A stretch of DNA of 21,939 nucleotides from an uncultured Flavobacteriales bacterium (GTDB lineage Bacteria > Bacteroidota > Bacteroidia > Palsa-965), in NCBI GenBank assembly GCA_946478675.1, contig CAMLEF010000031.1, forward strand, positions 1-21,939, in the 5' to 3' direction. Position numbers and translations under genes: made by a program. Numbering within the stretch: position 1 is the first letter of the stretch; each line of letters starts with the position of its first letter. This document shows positions 15,419 to 21,939 of the stretch, in pieces. Below the pieces are notes generated by a model, which saw nothing but the letters and a program-made list of their open reading frames with translations, was not told where the DNA came from and did no database searches.

Positions 15419-16714
15419 ATGAAGACCTCGCGTTCGGAGCAATTATTCGAAAAAGCCAAAAATTATTTTCCCGGCGGTGTGAATTCCCCGGTGCGTGCCT
15501 TCCGTTCGGTGGGCGGTACGCCGCTGTTCATTGCCAAAGGAAAAGGCAGCCATATCTGGGACGCCGACGGCAATGAATTCATCGACTACTGCTGCTCGTG
15601 GGGACCGCTCATCCTCGGCCATGCGCCTGCCGGTGTCGTGGAAGCGGTGAAAATTTCCGTGGAGAACGGCAGCTCGTTCGGCGCGCCGACAGAAGCGGAA
15701 AATCAATTGGCGGAGCTCATTCTCGCGAACAACCCGTTCATCGAAAAGATCCGCTTCGTCAGCTCCGGCACCGAAGCCGTCATGAGCGCGATCCGTCTCG
15801 CACGCGGCTTCACCGGCCGTAACAAGATCCTGAAATTCGAAGGCTGCTATCACGGTCACTCCGATGCGCTGCTGGTGAAAGCCGGCTCCGGCCTCGTCAC
15901 GTTCGGCAACACCTCATCCGCCGGCGTGCCCGAAGCGTTCGTCAATGAAACCATCGTCGTTCCGCTGAACAATACGAAAGCCGTCGAAGAAGCGTTCGCA
16001 CAATACGGCAGCGGGATCGCCTGCGTCATCATCGAGCCGATTCCCGCGAACAACGGATTGCTGCTGCAGGAGAAATCATACTTGCAATTCCTGCGCGACA
16101 TCACGAAAAAACACGGGGCACTGCTCTTCTTCGATGAAGTCATCTCCGGCTTCCGTGTCGGTTTCACCGGCGCCGCAGGTTATTACGGCATCCAGCCCGA
16201 CCTCGTCACGTACGGCAAGATCATCGGCGGCGGATTGCCCGTCGGTGCATACGGCGCATCGAAAGCGATCATGTCGAAAATTTCTCCCGAAGGCGACGTG
16301 TACCAGGCCGGAACACTCTCGGGAAATCCGGTTGCGATGGCGGCGGGAATGGCGCAGCTGAACGCCTGTCTCGCGAAAGGCTTTTACGAATCGCTGGAGA
16401 AAAAATGCAACCGCCTCGTCGATGGCATCCGCACACACGTCGCGAAGAAAAATTACGAAGTGAAACTCTTTTCCGTCGGCTCCATTTACTGGATCGCCTT
16501 CACGACGAAAGAAAAGGTCCAATCCGCAGAAGATATCGACGCGCAGAGCATGCAGCACTTCCGCAAGCTCTATCATTTCCTCCTCGAAAAAGGAATTTAC
16601 CTCGGGCCGTCCGGCTACGAAGTCGGTTTCGTTTCCGCCGCGCATTCCGACGAAGAGATCGAAAGAACCATCGTCGCGTTCTGCGAAGGACTCGATTTCG
16701 TTTTCGCGAAGTAG
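15419..16714 (+). CDS. hemL: Glutamate-1-semialdehyde 2,1-aminomutase
   Basis: HemL is a PLP enzyme that converts glutamate-1-semialdehyde to 5-aminolevulinate, the second step of C5-pathway tetrapyrrole synthesis. From the ATG at 15419 it has 431 residues, the standard length, starting MKTSRSEQLFEKAKNYFPGG and then VNSPVRAF, both typical. SSGTEAVMSAIRLARG, the CYHGHSDALLVKAGSG segment and FFDEVISGFRVG (PLP-ring Asp) are family signatures. The Schiff-base lysine is K267 in VTYGKIIGGGLPVGAYG. An in-frame ATG 8 codons upstream exists but adds atypical residues. A terminator upstream and a hairpin downstream make hemL a single-gene unit. The glutamyl-tRNA reductase gene is not in view. Confidence 0.98.
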   Translation: MKTSRSEQLFEKAKNYFPGGVNSPVRAFRSVGGTPLFIAKGKGSHIWDADGNEFIDYCCSWGPLILGHAPAGVVEAVKISVENGSSFGAPTEAENQLAELILANNPFIEKIRFVSSGTEAVMSAIRLARGFTGRNKILKFEGCYHGHSDALLVKAGSGLVTFGNTSSAGVPEAFVNETIVVPLNNTKAVEEAFAQYGSGIACVIIEPIPANNGLLLQEKSYLQFLRDITKKHGALLFFDEVISGFRVGFTGAAGYYGIQPDLVTYGKIIGGGLPVGAYGASKAIMSKISPEGDVYQAGTLSGNPVAMAAGMAQLNACLAKGFYESLEKKCNRLVDGIRTHVAKKNYEVKLFSVGSIYWIAFTTKEKVQSAEDIDAQSMQHFRKLYHFLLEKGIYLGPSGYEVGFVSAAHSDEEIERTIVAFCEGLDFVFAK

Positions 16715-16725
16715 TTGAAAATTTT

Positions 16726-16914
16726 CAGGAGCAGAAGCGTACGCAGCATTTACAAACGTTTGGTCGCGCTTTCCCTGCCCGACTGCGTCATTCAGGCGGG
16801 CGCTGTACTCCTCGGCATAGTAAAAAAGTAAACCTCGAAGGTCTCCCAGACCTTCGAGGTTTACTTTTTTACTACACCTCCGGGGTGCCGCTGCAATCGC
16901 GGCTAGTGTGAACC
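16726..16914 (+). repeat. Modular intergenic repeat, copy B, with embedded hairpin
   Basis: Starting 12 nt after the hemL stop, the sequence runs CAGGAGCAGAAGCGTACG, a variable stretch, CGCTGTACTCCTCG (16801-16814, identical to copy A), the 57-nt palindrome, CGGGGTGCCGCTGC (16881-16894, identical to copy A) and GGCTAGTGTGAACC. It shares order, orientation and position after a stop codon with copy A at 8704-8823 (minus), but the core between the two 14-nt blocks is different. It fills nearly the whole gap between hemL and the convergent UbiA-like gene. Confidence 0.6.
16818..16874. terminator. Perfect long hairpin, likely bidirectional terminator
   Basis: Two perfectly complementary 27-nt arms (16818-16844 and 16848-16874) flank a CCC loop. 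The core is AACCTCGAAGGTCT/AGACCTTCGAGGTT, and each arm carries an A6/T6 tract, so a U-run follows the GC-richer stem in both directions. It sits between convergent hemL and the UbiA-like gene, where a two-way terminator would be expected. The core motif is, as far as I recall, common between genes in Bacteroidota. Confidence 0.8.
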
Positions 16915-16925
16915 GACAGCAGTTT

Positions 16926-17819
16926 CTAAAAAAACGAAGAAAGGCGGTGTGCCGCTAATAACATCGCGCCCAGCAACAGGATCAATCCGTCGATCGTGAA
17001 CGAGAAATAATATTCGTGCCGCTGCGGCGTGCTTTTGTAAATGAAAAACGAAGTGATCACGCACCACAGCGTATACGCCAGCGCTTCTGCGATCGTGCCT
17101 TCGTGCAGCAGGAGGATGAGCCACGTAATTCCCGCCGAAACGAACAGCGCGCCGATCGCCACGTTGATCGATCCCCGTATCCCGAGGATCGCAGGCAATG
17201 CTTTCAGCCGGCTCACGTCGTAATCGAAATCACGCACGTCGAACGGCACCGTCAGCGCAAAGATCAGCAGCCCGCACACCACCGACCACAGCAGGATCGG
17301 CAGCGTAAACCACGGATGTCCCTGCACATGCGCCGCCGCCGCCGGTAACAGCGCGCAGCTGATCCCCCACGTGATCGCGATGACGAAAATTTTTACGCCG
17401 GGAATTTCGCGCAAACGGATCCAGCCGTTTTTCGTCGGCACCACGCGGAACGCATAGGCAAACGACAACGCCGCCGGCACCAGCGCCACGATCTGCGAGC
17501 GCAAATACAGCCGCGACTACGACCAGGCAAATGCGCCCGCCGCAACCAGCGAGAGTGTCGTCAGCAGGATGCGGTTCTGCGTATTCCAGTGGTGACGGAG
17601 AAAACGTCGCTGGATGTTATTGTCGAAAGCCGAAGGAAGCCGCTGCAGGTTGTAGCCGAAAAAGGTTCCGCAGAAAACGAACACGAGCAGCTCGTGCCGC
17701 AGCTGCAGGTTGAAAAGATATTTCGTGGAGAGGGTGAGCGCTACCGCGCAGAACGCAATGTGGAAATTACCGAACAGGTAAAAATCAAGCAGCCACTTCG
17801 CAGGATGTTTTGAGCGCAT
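16926..17819 (-). pseudogene. UbiA-like polytopic membrane protein interrupted by an in-frame TAG
   Basis: One minus-strand frame runs from the ATG at 17819 (a TTG lies at 17840) to the stop at 16926, broken only by TAG at 17517-17519 after FAWS. Both halves look coding and belong together: about eight hydrophobic helices spread over roughly 297 codons. FGYNLQRLPSAFD lies in the first half. In the second half, ALTVPFDVRDFDYDVSRLKA resembles the second Asp-rich motif of UbiA prenyltransferases and precedes KALPAILG. The first Asp motif of true UbiA enzymes is not evident, so this may be a UbiA-like family of unknown substrate. A nonsense mutation, a sequencing error or amber read-through would each fit. 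A downstream ATG at 17504 could restart the second part. Confidence 0.65.
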
Positions 17820-17907
17820 TCCAACCCGGCTTTGGTTCAACGAAAAGGACAGACAAAGCTATCACAAAGCGCGCCAACGAAAACATTTACCCGCAGAAGA
17901 AAAGCGT

Positions 17908-18537
17908 TTACTTGTTCGCCGTGTAAACCGCCGACGCCGCGAATCCCGCCACCATGCCCGCGCCGCTCCAGAGCAGTGAACGGAACATGCGGTGCTTGCG
18001 CGCTTCCTTTTCGTAGCCGAGCACGTAGGTGTCGTACTTGATGTTGTCGGGGTTGGAAACGCTGCCCGGTTTGATCTTCACGCGGAAAGCCGTCGTCAAT
18101 CCCGAATAGGCAAAAGCAGGGATCGGCGCAACGAAGCTCTGTGTCCAGCCGCCGGCGAATCCGGCCGCAAACGCACCGGCGAGCCACAGCGGGCAACGGT
18201 AATTGTTGCGGGCGTCGCGTTCGCCGTACATAAAGTAGCGCACTTCCTGCGGCGTAAAATAATTGCCGAAAAGCGTGTCCTGGCGATAGACAACCGTTTC
18301 CTGGCCGTTGCGGTACTTAATGGAAAACACCAGGTCGAGATCGATGAAATCCGCTTTGAATTCTTCGCTGCGTTTTTTCTTCACGAGGATCTTCAGCTGG
18401 TCATCGGTCGAATCTTTCACCACACCCGCAACAGTTTTGCCGCTCATCAGGTAAACGGTATCAAGCGGTTCCGCCGTCTGGGCAAAAGCAGGCAGGCCGG
18501 TGAGACAAAGCAGCAAAAGGAAGAGGAATCGCTTCAT
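17908..18537 (-). CDS. Small exported/membrane protein of unknown function
   Basis: From the ATG at 18537 the product has 209 residues. It has a signal peptide (MKRFLFLLLLCLTGLPAFAQ), then a beta-rich region with DTVYLMSGKTVAGVVKDS and LVFSIKYRNGQETVVY, a layout seen in Bacteroidota proteins with a small barrel-like domain. Two glycine/alanine-rich hydrophobic stretches follow, at about 120-140 (PLWLAGAFAAGFAGGW) and 188-206 (LLWSGAGMVAGFAASAVY). I do not recognise a named family. The frame extends 88 codons further upstream to 18801, but that part is translated GC-rich repeat (Cys/His/Ala-rich) and would push the signal peptide inside. A TATCTTTG box lies between, which supports the shorter start. 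Confidence 0.75.
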   Translation of the reverse strand: MKRFLFLLLLCLTGLPAFAQTAEPLDTVYLMSGKTVAGVVKDSTDDQLKILVKKKRSEEFKADFIDLDLVFSIKYRNGQETVVYRQDTLFGNYFTPQEVRYFMYGERDARNNYRCPLWLAGAFAAGFAGGWTQSFVAPIPAFAYSGLTTAFRVKIKPGSVSNPDNIKYDTYVLGYEKEARKHRMFRSLLWSGAGMVAGFAASAVYTANK

Positions 18538-18561
18538 AAAGATGGGGTGGACCATACTTTT

Positions 18562-18569
18562 CAAAGATA
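18562..18569 (-). promoter_or_regulatory. Candidate -7 box for the exported protein at 17908-18537
   Basis: The minus strand reads TATCTTTG, an exact TAnnTTTG match, 24 nt before the chosen ATG. That leaves room for a short leader and puts the longer upstream reading frame outside the transcript. An upstream TTTA is spaced closer than the usual -33 element. Confidence 0.48.
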
Positions 18570-18699
18570 AGAATAGCTTCGGATAAAGCGGGGCGGGGAG
18601 AAGCGGTGAGAGGCAGGCGGAGGATGCCGTGCGGAATGCAAGTGTATGCGAGGGTGACTGCGGATGCAAACGCACGTGCGTGTGTGCGCGCATGCAACT

Positions 18700-18790
18700 G
18701 CATGGGCAACCGCAACCGCATGCGCACGTGCAACCCGCATGGGCAACCGCATGCGCAGGTGCAACCCGCATGGGCAGTCGCGCGTGCGCA
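18700..18790. repeat. GC-rich tandem repeat, about 31-37 bp units
   Basis: Three imperfect head-to-tail copies of a unit built on GCATGGGCAACCGCATGCGC plus a GTGCAACC tail are present (18700-18735, 18736-18766, 18767-18790; the last is diverged). Upstream, 18655-18699 is similarly rich in GCATGC/CGTGTG words. The unit is itself rich in short palindromes (GCATGC, TGCGCA). The gap 18538-18699 otherwise shows only the promoter box noted at 18562. Confidence 0.7.
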
Positions 18791-18830
18791 TAAGACCCCA
18801 AAGGTTTTTAAAACCTTTGGGGTCTTATGC
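18788..18830. repeat. Palindrome with AAACCTTTGGGGTCTTA core
   Basis: Perfect 21-nt arms flank a single central base (left arm starts GCATAAGACCCC, right arm ends GGGGTCTTATGC). The half-unit is the same as in the array at 8167-8297. It directly abuts the GC-rich tandem repeat, and its outer GCAT is shared with that repeat. Confidence 0.8.
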
Positions 18831-19213
18831 ACTCATGCACTCGTGCATGAACCAACCAAACACACCCAAGCGCGAAACAAACACATCTACGCACGAATCC
18901 CCCCCCAAAAAAAACGCGAAACGAAAACCTTCCACTGCGCCAGAAGCACGCACTTTCTGCTCAAAAAGAAAACACTCCTCTACGCGAAGTGGCCCTCCGT
19001 CTTCCTTTCCGGCAACCTCATCGTCAAACCCCGTTCAACCTGCCGGATTGTGGATGAGCAGTGGAAATCCCGCGGAACAGGCAGCGTGATTTCTGCTTAT
19101 CTTTGGCCACCTTTTCCGGGAACCCCGGACGATGCAGGCAGGAGAAGGAGCCCTTCCAACACACCACTTGCCGCCCTGTGGGTTCGCAGTAAGAACTTCA
19201 CACTCCACCACTA
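18831..19213 (+). other. Non-coding leader region upstream of gcvP
   Basis: These 383 nt hold no gene I can support. An adjacent C8 and A8 homopolymer pair lies at 18899-18914. From about 18930 the sequence is of ordinary composition, with one TAnnTTTG match at 19098. I looked for a glycine riboswitch before gcvP and did not find its conserved core. The open frames here (plus strand to 19214, minus strand 19035-19301) have repeat-like or low-complexity translations. Confidence 0.5.
19098..19105 (+). promoter_or_regulatory. Candidate -7 box for gcvP
   Basis: TATCTTTG matches TAnnTTTG exactly, 108 nt before the gcvP ATG, which would give a leader of about 100 nt. There is no TTTG at the expected upstream distance, so this is only a candidate. 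Confidence 0.35.
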
Positions 19214-21939
19214 ATGTCAACCGACAAATTTTCCCGTCGCCACATCGGTCCCTCCGCCAGCGACACCCAGGAAATGCTTCGCGCAGTAGGCGTTTCTTCA
19301 CTCGACGAACTCATCGGACAGGTCATCCCTGCGGGCATCCGCCTGAAGAAGCCGCTCAACCTTCCCGCCGGCCTCAGCGAATACGATTATCTCCGCGCCC
19401 TCGAAAGCACCGCCGCGAAAAATAAAGTCTTCCGTTCCTGCATCGGGCTCGGCTACTACGGCACCATTGTTCCGCCCGTCATCCAGCGCAACATCCTGGA
19501 GAACCCGGGCTGGTACACCGCCTACACGCCTTACCAGGCCGAGATCGCACAGGGCCGCCTCGAAGCGCTCCTGAACTTCCAGACCATGGTCATGGACCTC
19601 ACCGCCATGCCGATGGCCAACGCTTCCCTCCTCGACGAAGCGACCGCCGCTGCAGAAGCGATGACGATGCTTTACAACAACCGCAGCCGCGACGCCGTCA
19701 AGCGCAACGCCAATAAATTCTTCGTCTCCGAAGCCTGTTTCCCGCAGACCATCGACCTGCTCCGCACCCGTTCCGCACCGCTGGACATCGAGCTCGTTAT
19801 CGGCGACCACACGAAATTCGAATTCAACGAAGCGATCTTCGGTGCGCTCCTGCAGTATCCCGACATCAACGGCGAGGTCAGCGATTACAAAGCGTTTGCT
19901 GATGCCGCACATGCCGCAGGCGCAGGCGTTGCCGTCGCTACCGATCTTCTCGCGCTGGCATTGCTCACGCCCCCGGGCGAATGGGGCGCTGACGTCGTGT
20001 TCGGCAATTCACAGCGCTTCGGCGTTCCGATGGGTTACGGCGGTCCTCACGCAGCGTTCTTCGCAGCGCGTGAAGAGTACAAACGCGTGATGCCCGGTCG
20101 TATCATCGGCGTATCCATCGACAGCCACGGCAAACCGGCGCTGCGCATGGCGCTCCAGACCCGCGAGCAGCACATCAAGCGCGACAAAGCAACGTCGAAC
20201 ATCTGCACCGCGCAGGCATTGCTGGCCATCATGGCAAGCATGTACGCCGTTTATCACGGCCCCGCAGGCATTCGCGCCATCGCGGAAGAAGTGCATGCCA
20301 ATACCTGCACGCTTGCTGCCGCGCTCGAAAAAGCAGGACTGAAGCGCATCAACAAAACCTACTTCGATACCGTTTCTTTCCAGGTTGCCGACACCAACAA
20401 AATCTGCGCAGCTGCAGAAGCGAAACAGATCAACTTCCGTTACGGCAACGGCACGGTGCACATCAGCATCGACCAGGCCATCCGCCCGGAAGACCTGCGC
20501 GATATACTCAGCGTATTCGGTGCGGAAGGCGGCGCGAAAGCGTCTTCCCCGATCAGCGGCGCATTCAAACGCAGCAGCAACTACCTCACGCATCCCGTAT
20601 TCAACACCTATCATTCGGAAACGGAGATGATGCGTTACATCAAGAAGCTCGAGAATAAAGATCTTTCCCTCGTGCACTCGATGATCTCGCTCGGCTCCTG
20701 CACGATGAAGCTGAATGCCGCTTCCGAGCTCATGCCGATCACCTGGCCGCAGTTCGCGAACATGCACCCGTTCGTTCCCGCAGAACAGGCGGAAGGCTAT
20801 CGCATCGTCATTGACGAATTGAACGCAGCGCTCAGCGAGATCACCGGTTTCGCAGCGATGTCGTTCCAGCCGAACTCCGGCGCGCAGGGCGAATACGCAG
20901 GCCTCATGGTCATCCGCGCGTACCACAGGAGCCGCGGCGACAACCACCGCACGGTAGCGCTCATTCCTTCTTCCGCGCACGGCACCAATCCTGCTTCGGC
21001 AGCCATGGCCGGTATGGATATCGTCGTCGTAAAAGCCGATGAAAAAGGCAACATCGACGTCGCTGATCTTCGCGCGAAAGCAGAACAGCACAAAGACAAG
21101 CTCTCCTGCCTGATGGTGACGTACCCGTCGACGCACGGCATCTACGAAGAATCCATCATGGAGATCACGTCCATCATTCACGCGAACGGCGGACAGGTCT
21201 ACATGGACGGCGCGAACATGAATGCGCAGGTCGGACTCACGAGCCCGGGCAACATCGGCGCTGACGTTTGCCACCTCAACCTCCACAAAACGTTTGCAAT
21301 TCCGCACGGCGGCGGCGGTCCCGGCATGGGCCCCATCGGCGTAGCGAAACACCTCGTTCCGTTCCTGCCTTCACACCCGGTAATCAAAACCGGCGGCGAG
21401 CAGGGCATTCACGCGGTTTCCGCAGCACCGTACGGCAGCGCACTCATCCTGCTGATCTCTTACGGCTACATCAAGATGCTCGGCGCGGAAGGACTGACGG
21501 ATTCCACCAAAATGGCGATCCTCAACGCGAATTACATCAAGGAGCAGCTGAAAGGTCATTACGAAACGCTGTACACGAACACGAACGGACGTGTAGCGCA
21601 CGAAATGATCCTCGAGTGCGCCGACTTCAAACGCACCGCGAAAGTGGAAGTAGCCGACATGGCGAAACGTCTCATGGACTACGGTTTCCACGCGCCGACG
21701 GTAGCGTTCCCCGTGCACGACACGCTGATGGTGGAGCCCACCGAAAGCGAACCGAAAGCCGAGCTCGATCGTTTCTGCGAAGCGATGATCGCCATTCGCA
21801 ACGAGATCGCCGAGATTGCAGACGGAAAAGCGGACGTGAACGACAACGTGCTGAAGAATTCGCCGCACACGGCCGAGAGCGTCATCAGCAGCGACTGGAA
21901 GCACGGTTATTCGCGCGAGAAAGCCGTCTACCCGCTGAG
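19214..21939 (+). CDS. gcvP: Glycine dehydrogenase (decarboxylating), P-protein, 3' end missing
   Basis: GcvP is the PLP-dependent P-protein of the glycine cleavage system. It decarboxylates glycine and passes the aminomethyl group to lipoyl-GcvH. 908 codons are present without interruption. The full-length single-chain form is about 950 residues, so some 45 C-terminal residues lie beyond the edge. The start [14 protein letters not shown] is the family hallmark. The inactive-type N-terminal half includes [21 protein letters not shown] and [20 protein letters not shown]. The catalytic half has [36 protein letters not shown] and the Schiff-base lysine K692 in [20 protein letters not shown]. The fused form (one gene rather than gcvPA/gcvPB) is usual in Bacteroidota. 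No gcvT or gcvH is in view. Confidence 0.97.
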   Translation, partial: MSTDKFSRRHIGPSASDTQEMLRAVGVSSLDELIGQVIPAGIRLKKPLNLPAGLSEYDYLRALESTAAKNKVFRSCIGLGYYGTIVPPVIQRNILENPGWYTAYTPYQAEIAQGRLEALLNFQTMVMDLTAMPMANASLLDEATAAAEAMTMLYNNRSRDAVKRNANKFFVSEACFPQTIDLLRTRSAPLDIELVIGDHTKFEFNEAIFGALLQYPDINGEVSDYKAFADAAHAAGAGVAVATDLLALALLTPPGEWGADVVFGNSQRFGVPMGYGGPHAAFFAAREEYKRVMPGRIIGVSIDSHGKPALRMALQTREQHIKRDKATSNICTAQALLAIMASMYAVYHGPAGIRAIAEEVHANTCTLAAALEKAGLKRINKTYFDTVSFQVADTNKICAAAEAKQINFRYGNGTVHISIDQAIRPEDLRDILSVFGAEGGAKASSPISGAFKRSSNYLTHPVFNTYHSETEMMRYIKKLENKDLSLVHSMISLGSCTMKLNAASELMPITWPQFANMHPFVPAEQAEGYRIVIDELNAALSEITGFAAMSFQPNSGAQGEYAGLMVIRAYHRSRGDNHRTVALIPSSAHGTNPASAAMAGMDIVVVKADEKGNIDVADLRAKAEQHKDKLSCLMVTYPSTHGIYEESIMEITSIIHANGGQVYMDGANMNAQVGLTSPGNIGADVCHLNLHKTFAIPHGGGGPGMGPIGVAKHLVPFLPSHPVIKTGGEQGIHAVSAAPYGSALILLISYGYIKMLGAEGLTDSTKMAILNANYIKEQLKGHYETLYTNTNGRVAHEMILECADFKRTAKVEVADMAKRLMDYGFHAPTVAFPVHDTLMVEPTESEPKAELDRFCEAMIAIRNEIAEIADGKADVNDNVLKNSPHTAESVISSDWKHGYSREKAVYPL

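Noticed and set aside
13753..15459. 568-codon open frame antisense to the OmpA gene
   Set aside because: It is the mirror of the OmpA/TSP3 gene. The plus-strand protein has a signal peptide, TSP3 repeats and an OmpA domain, while the antisense translation is a compositional artefact of codon bias.
18537..18801. 88-codon N-terminal extension of the exported protein at 17908-18537
   Set aside because: The extension is translated GC-rich repeat and would bury a good signal peptide. A TAnnTTTG box lies between it and the chosen ATG.
18831..19213. Glycine riboswitch before gcvP
   Set aside because: The tandem aptamer core could not be found by eye and no terminator hairpin lies near the start codon. 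A covariance-model search would settle it.
20009..21352. 447-codon open frame antisense to gcvP
   Set aside because: It overlaps the uninterrupted gcvP frame with its PLP lysine. The translation is Arg/Val/Phe-rich without motifs.

Overview
The window looks like a chromosomal segment of a Bacteroidota (Bacteroidetes) bacterium with moderately high G+C. The grounds are an OmpA-family porin with thrombospondin type-3 repeats, a DUF4286-like protein beside rsmA, a bL21 with a long Lys/Ala/Glu-rich tail, several exact matches to the Bacteroidota promoter -7 box TAnnTTTG, few Shine-Dalgarno sequences, and intergenic oligonucleotide repeat families typical of the phylum. The genus cannot be told from this sequence.

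Layout. Positions 1-8125 are all on the minus strand. In the direction of transcription they read: a small two-helix membrane protein (8125-7631); rplU-rpmA ending in a clear terminator; serS, a coiled-coil lipoprotein and a TPR protein packed within 1-8 nt of each other; then a DUF4286-like gene, rsmA (ksgA), mgtE and the first codons of a 2-hydroxyacid dehydrogenase. Positions 8126-8829 hold no intact gene. They contain an array of AAACCTTTGGGATCTTA units, a decayed signal-peptide ORF, and one copy of a modular repeat.

Positions 8830-13320 hold two kynurenine-pathway genes on the minus strand: kynurenine 3-monooxygenase, followed 3 nt later by a lipoprotein gene, and kynureninase. Between them, on the plus strand, lies an exported protein that resembles the periplasmic P1 region of SecD. 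The two enzymes convert kynurenine to 3-hydroxykynurenine and then to 3-hydroxyanthranilate plus alanine, which could feed de novo NAD synthesis; no other gene of that route is in view. The 470-bp gap that follows is a mosaic of simple repeats, including nine tandem copies of a 9-mer, which fuse in frame to the kynureninase ORF and could mislead start calling.

Positions 13792-16714 (plus) hold the OmpA/TSP3 protein with its terminator and hemL (glutamate-1-semialdehyde aminomutase). A second copy of the modular repeat follows, carrying a perfect 27-bp-arm hairpin between convergent genes. On the minus strand come a UbiA-like membrane protein broken by a single in-frame TAG, and a small exported membrane protein. 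A repeat-rich gap of about 680 bp then precedes gcvP (glycine decarboxylase), which runs off the right edge.

I see no defence system, prophage, CRISPR array, transposase, tRNA or rRNA. The most unusual items are the modular post-stop repeat present twice with swapped cores, the stand-alone SecD-P1-like exported protein lodged between the kynurenine genes with a 3' end overlapping kynU, and the amber-interrupted UbiA-like gene.
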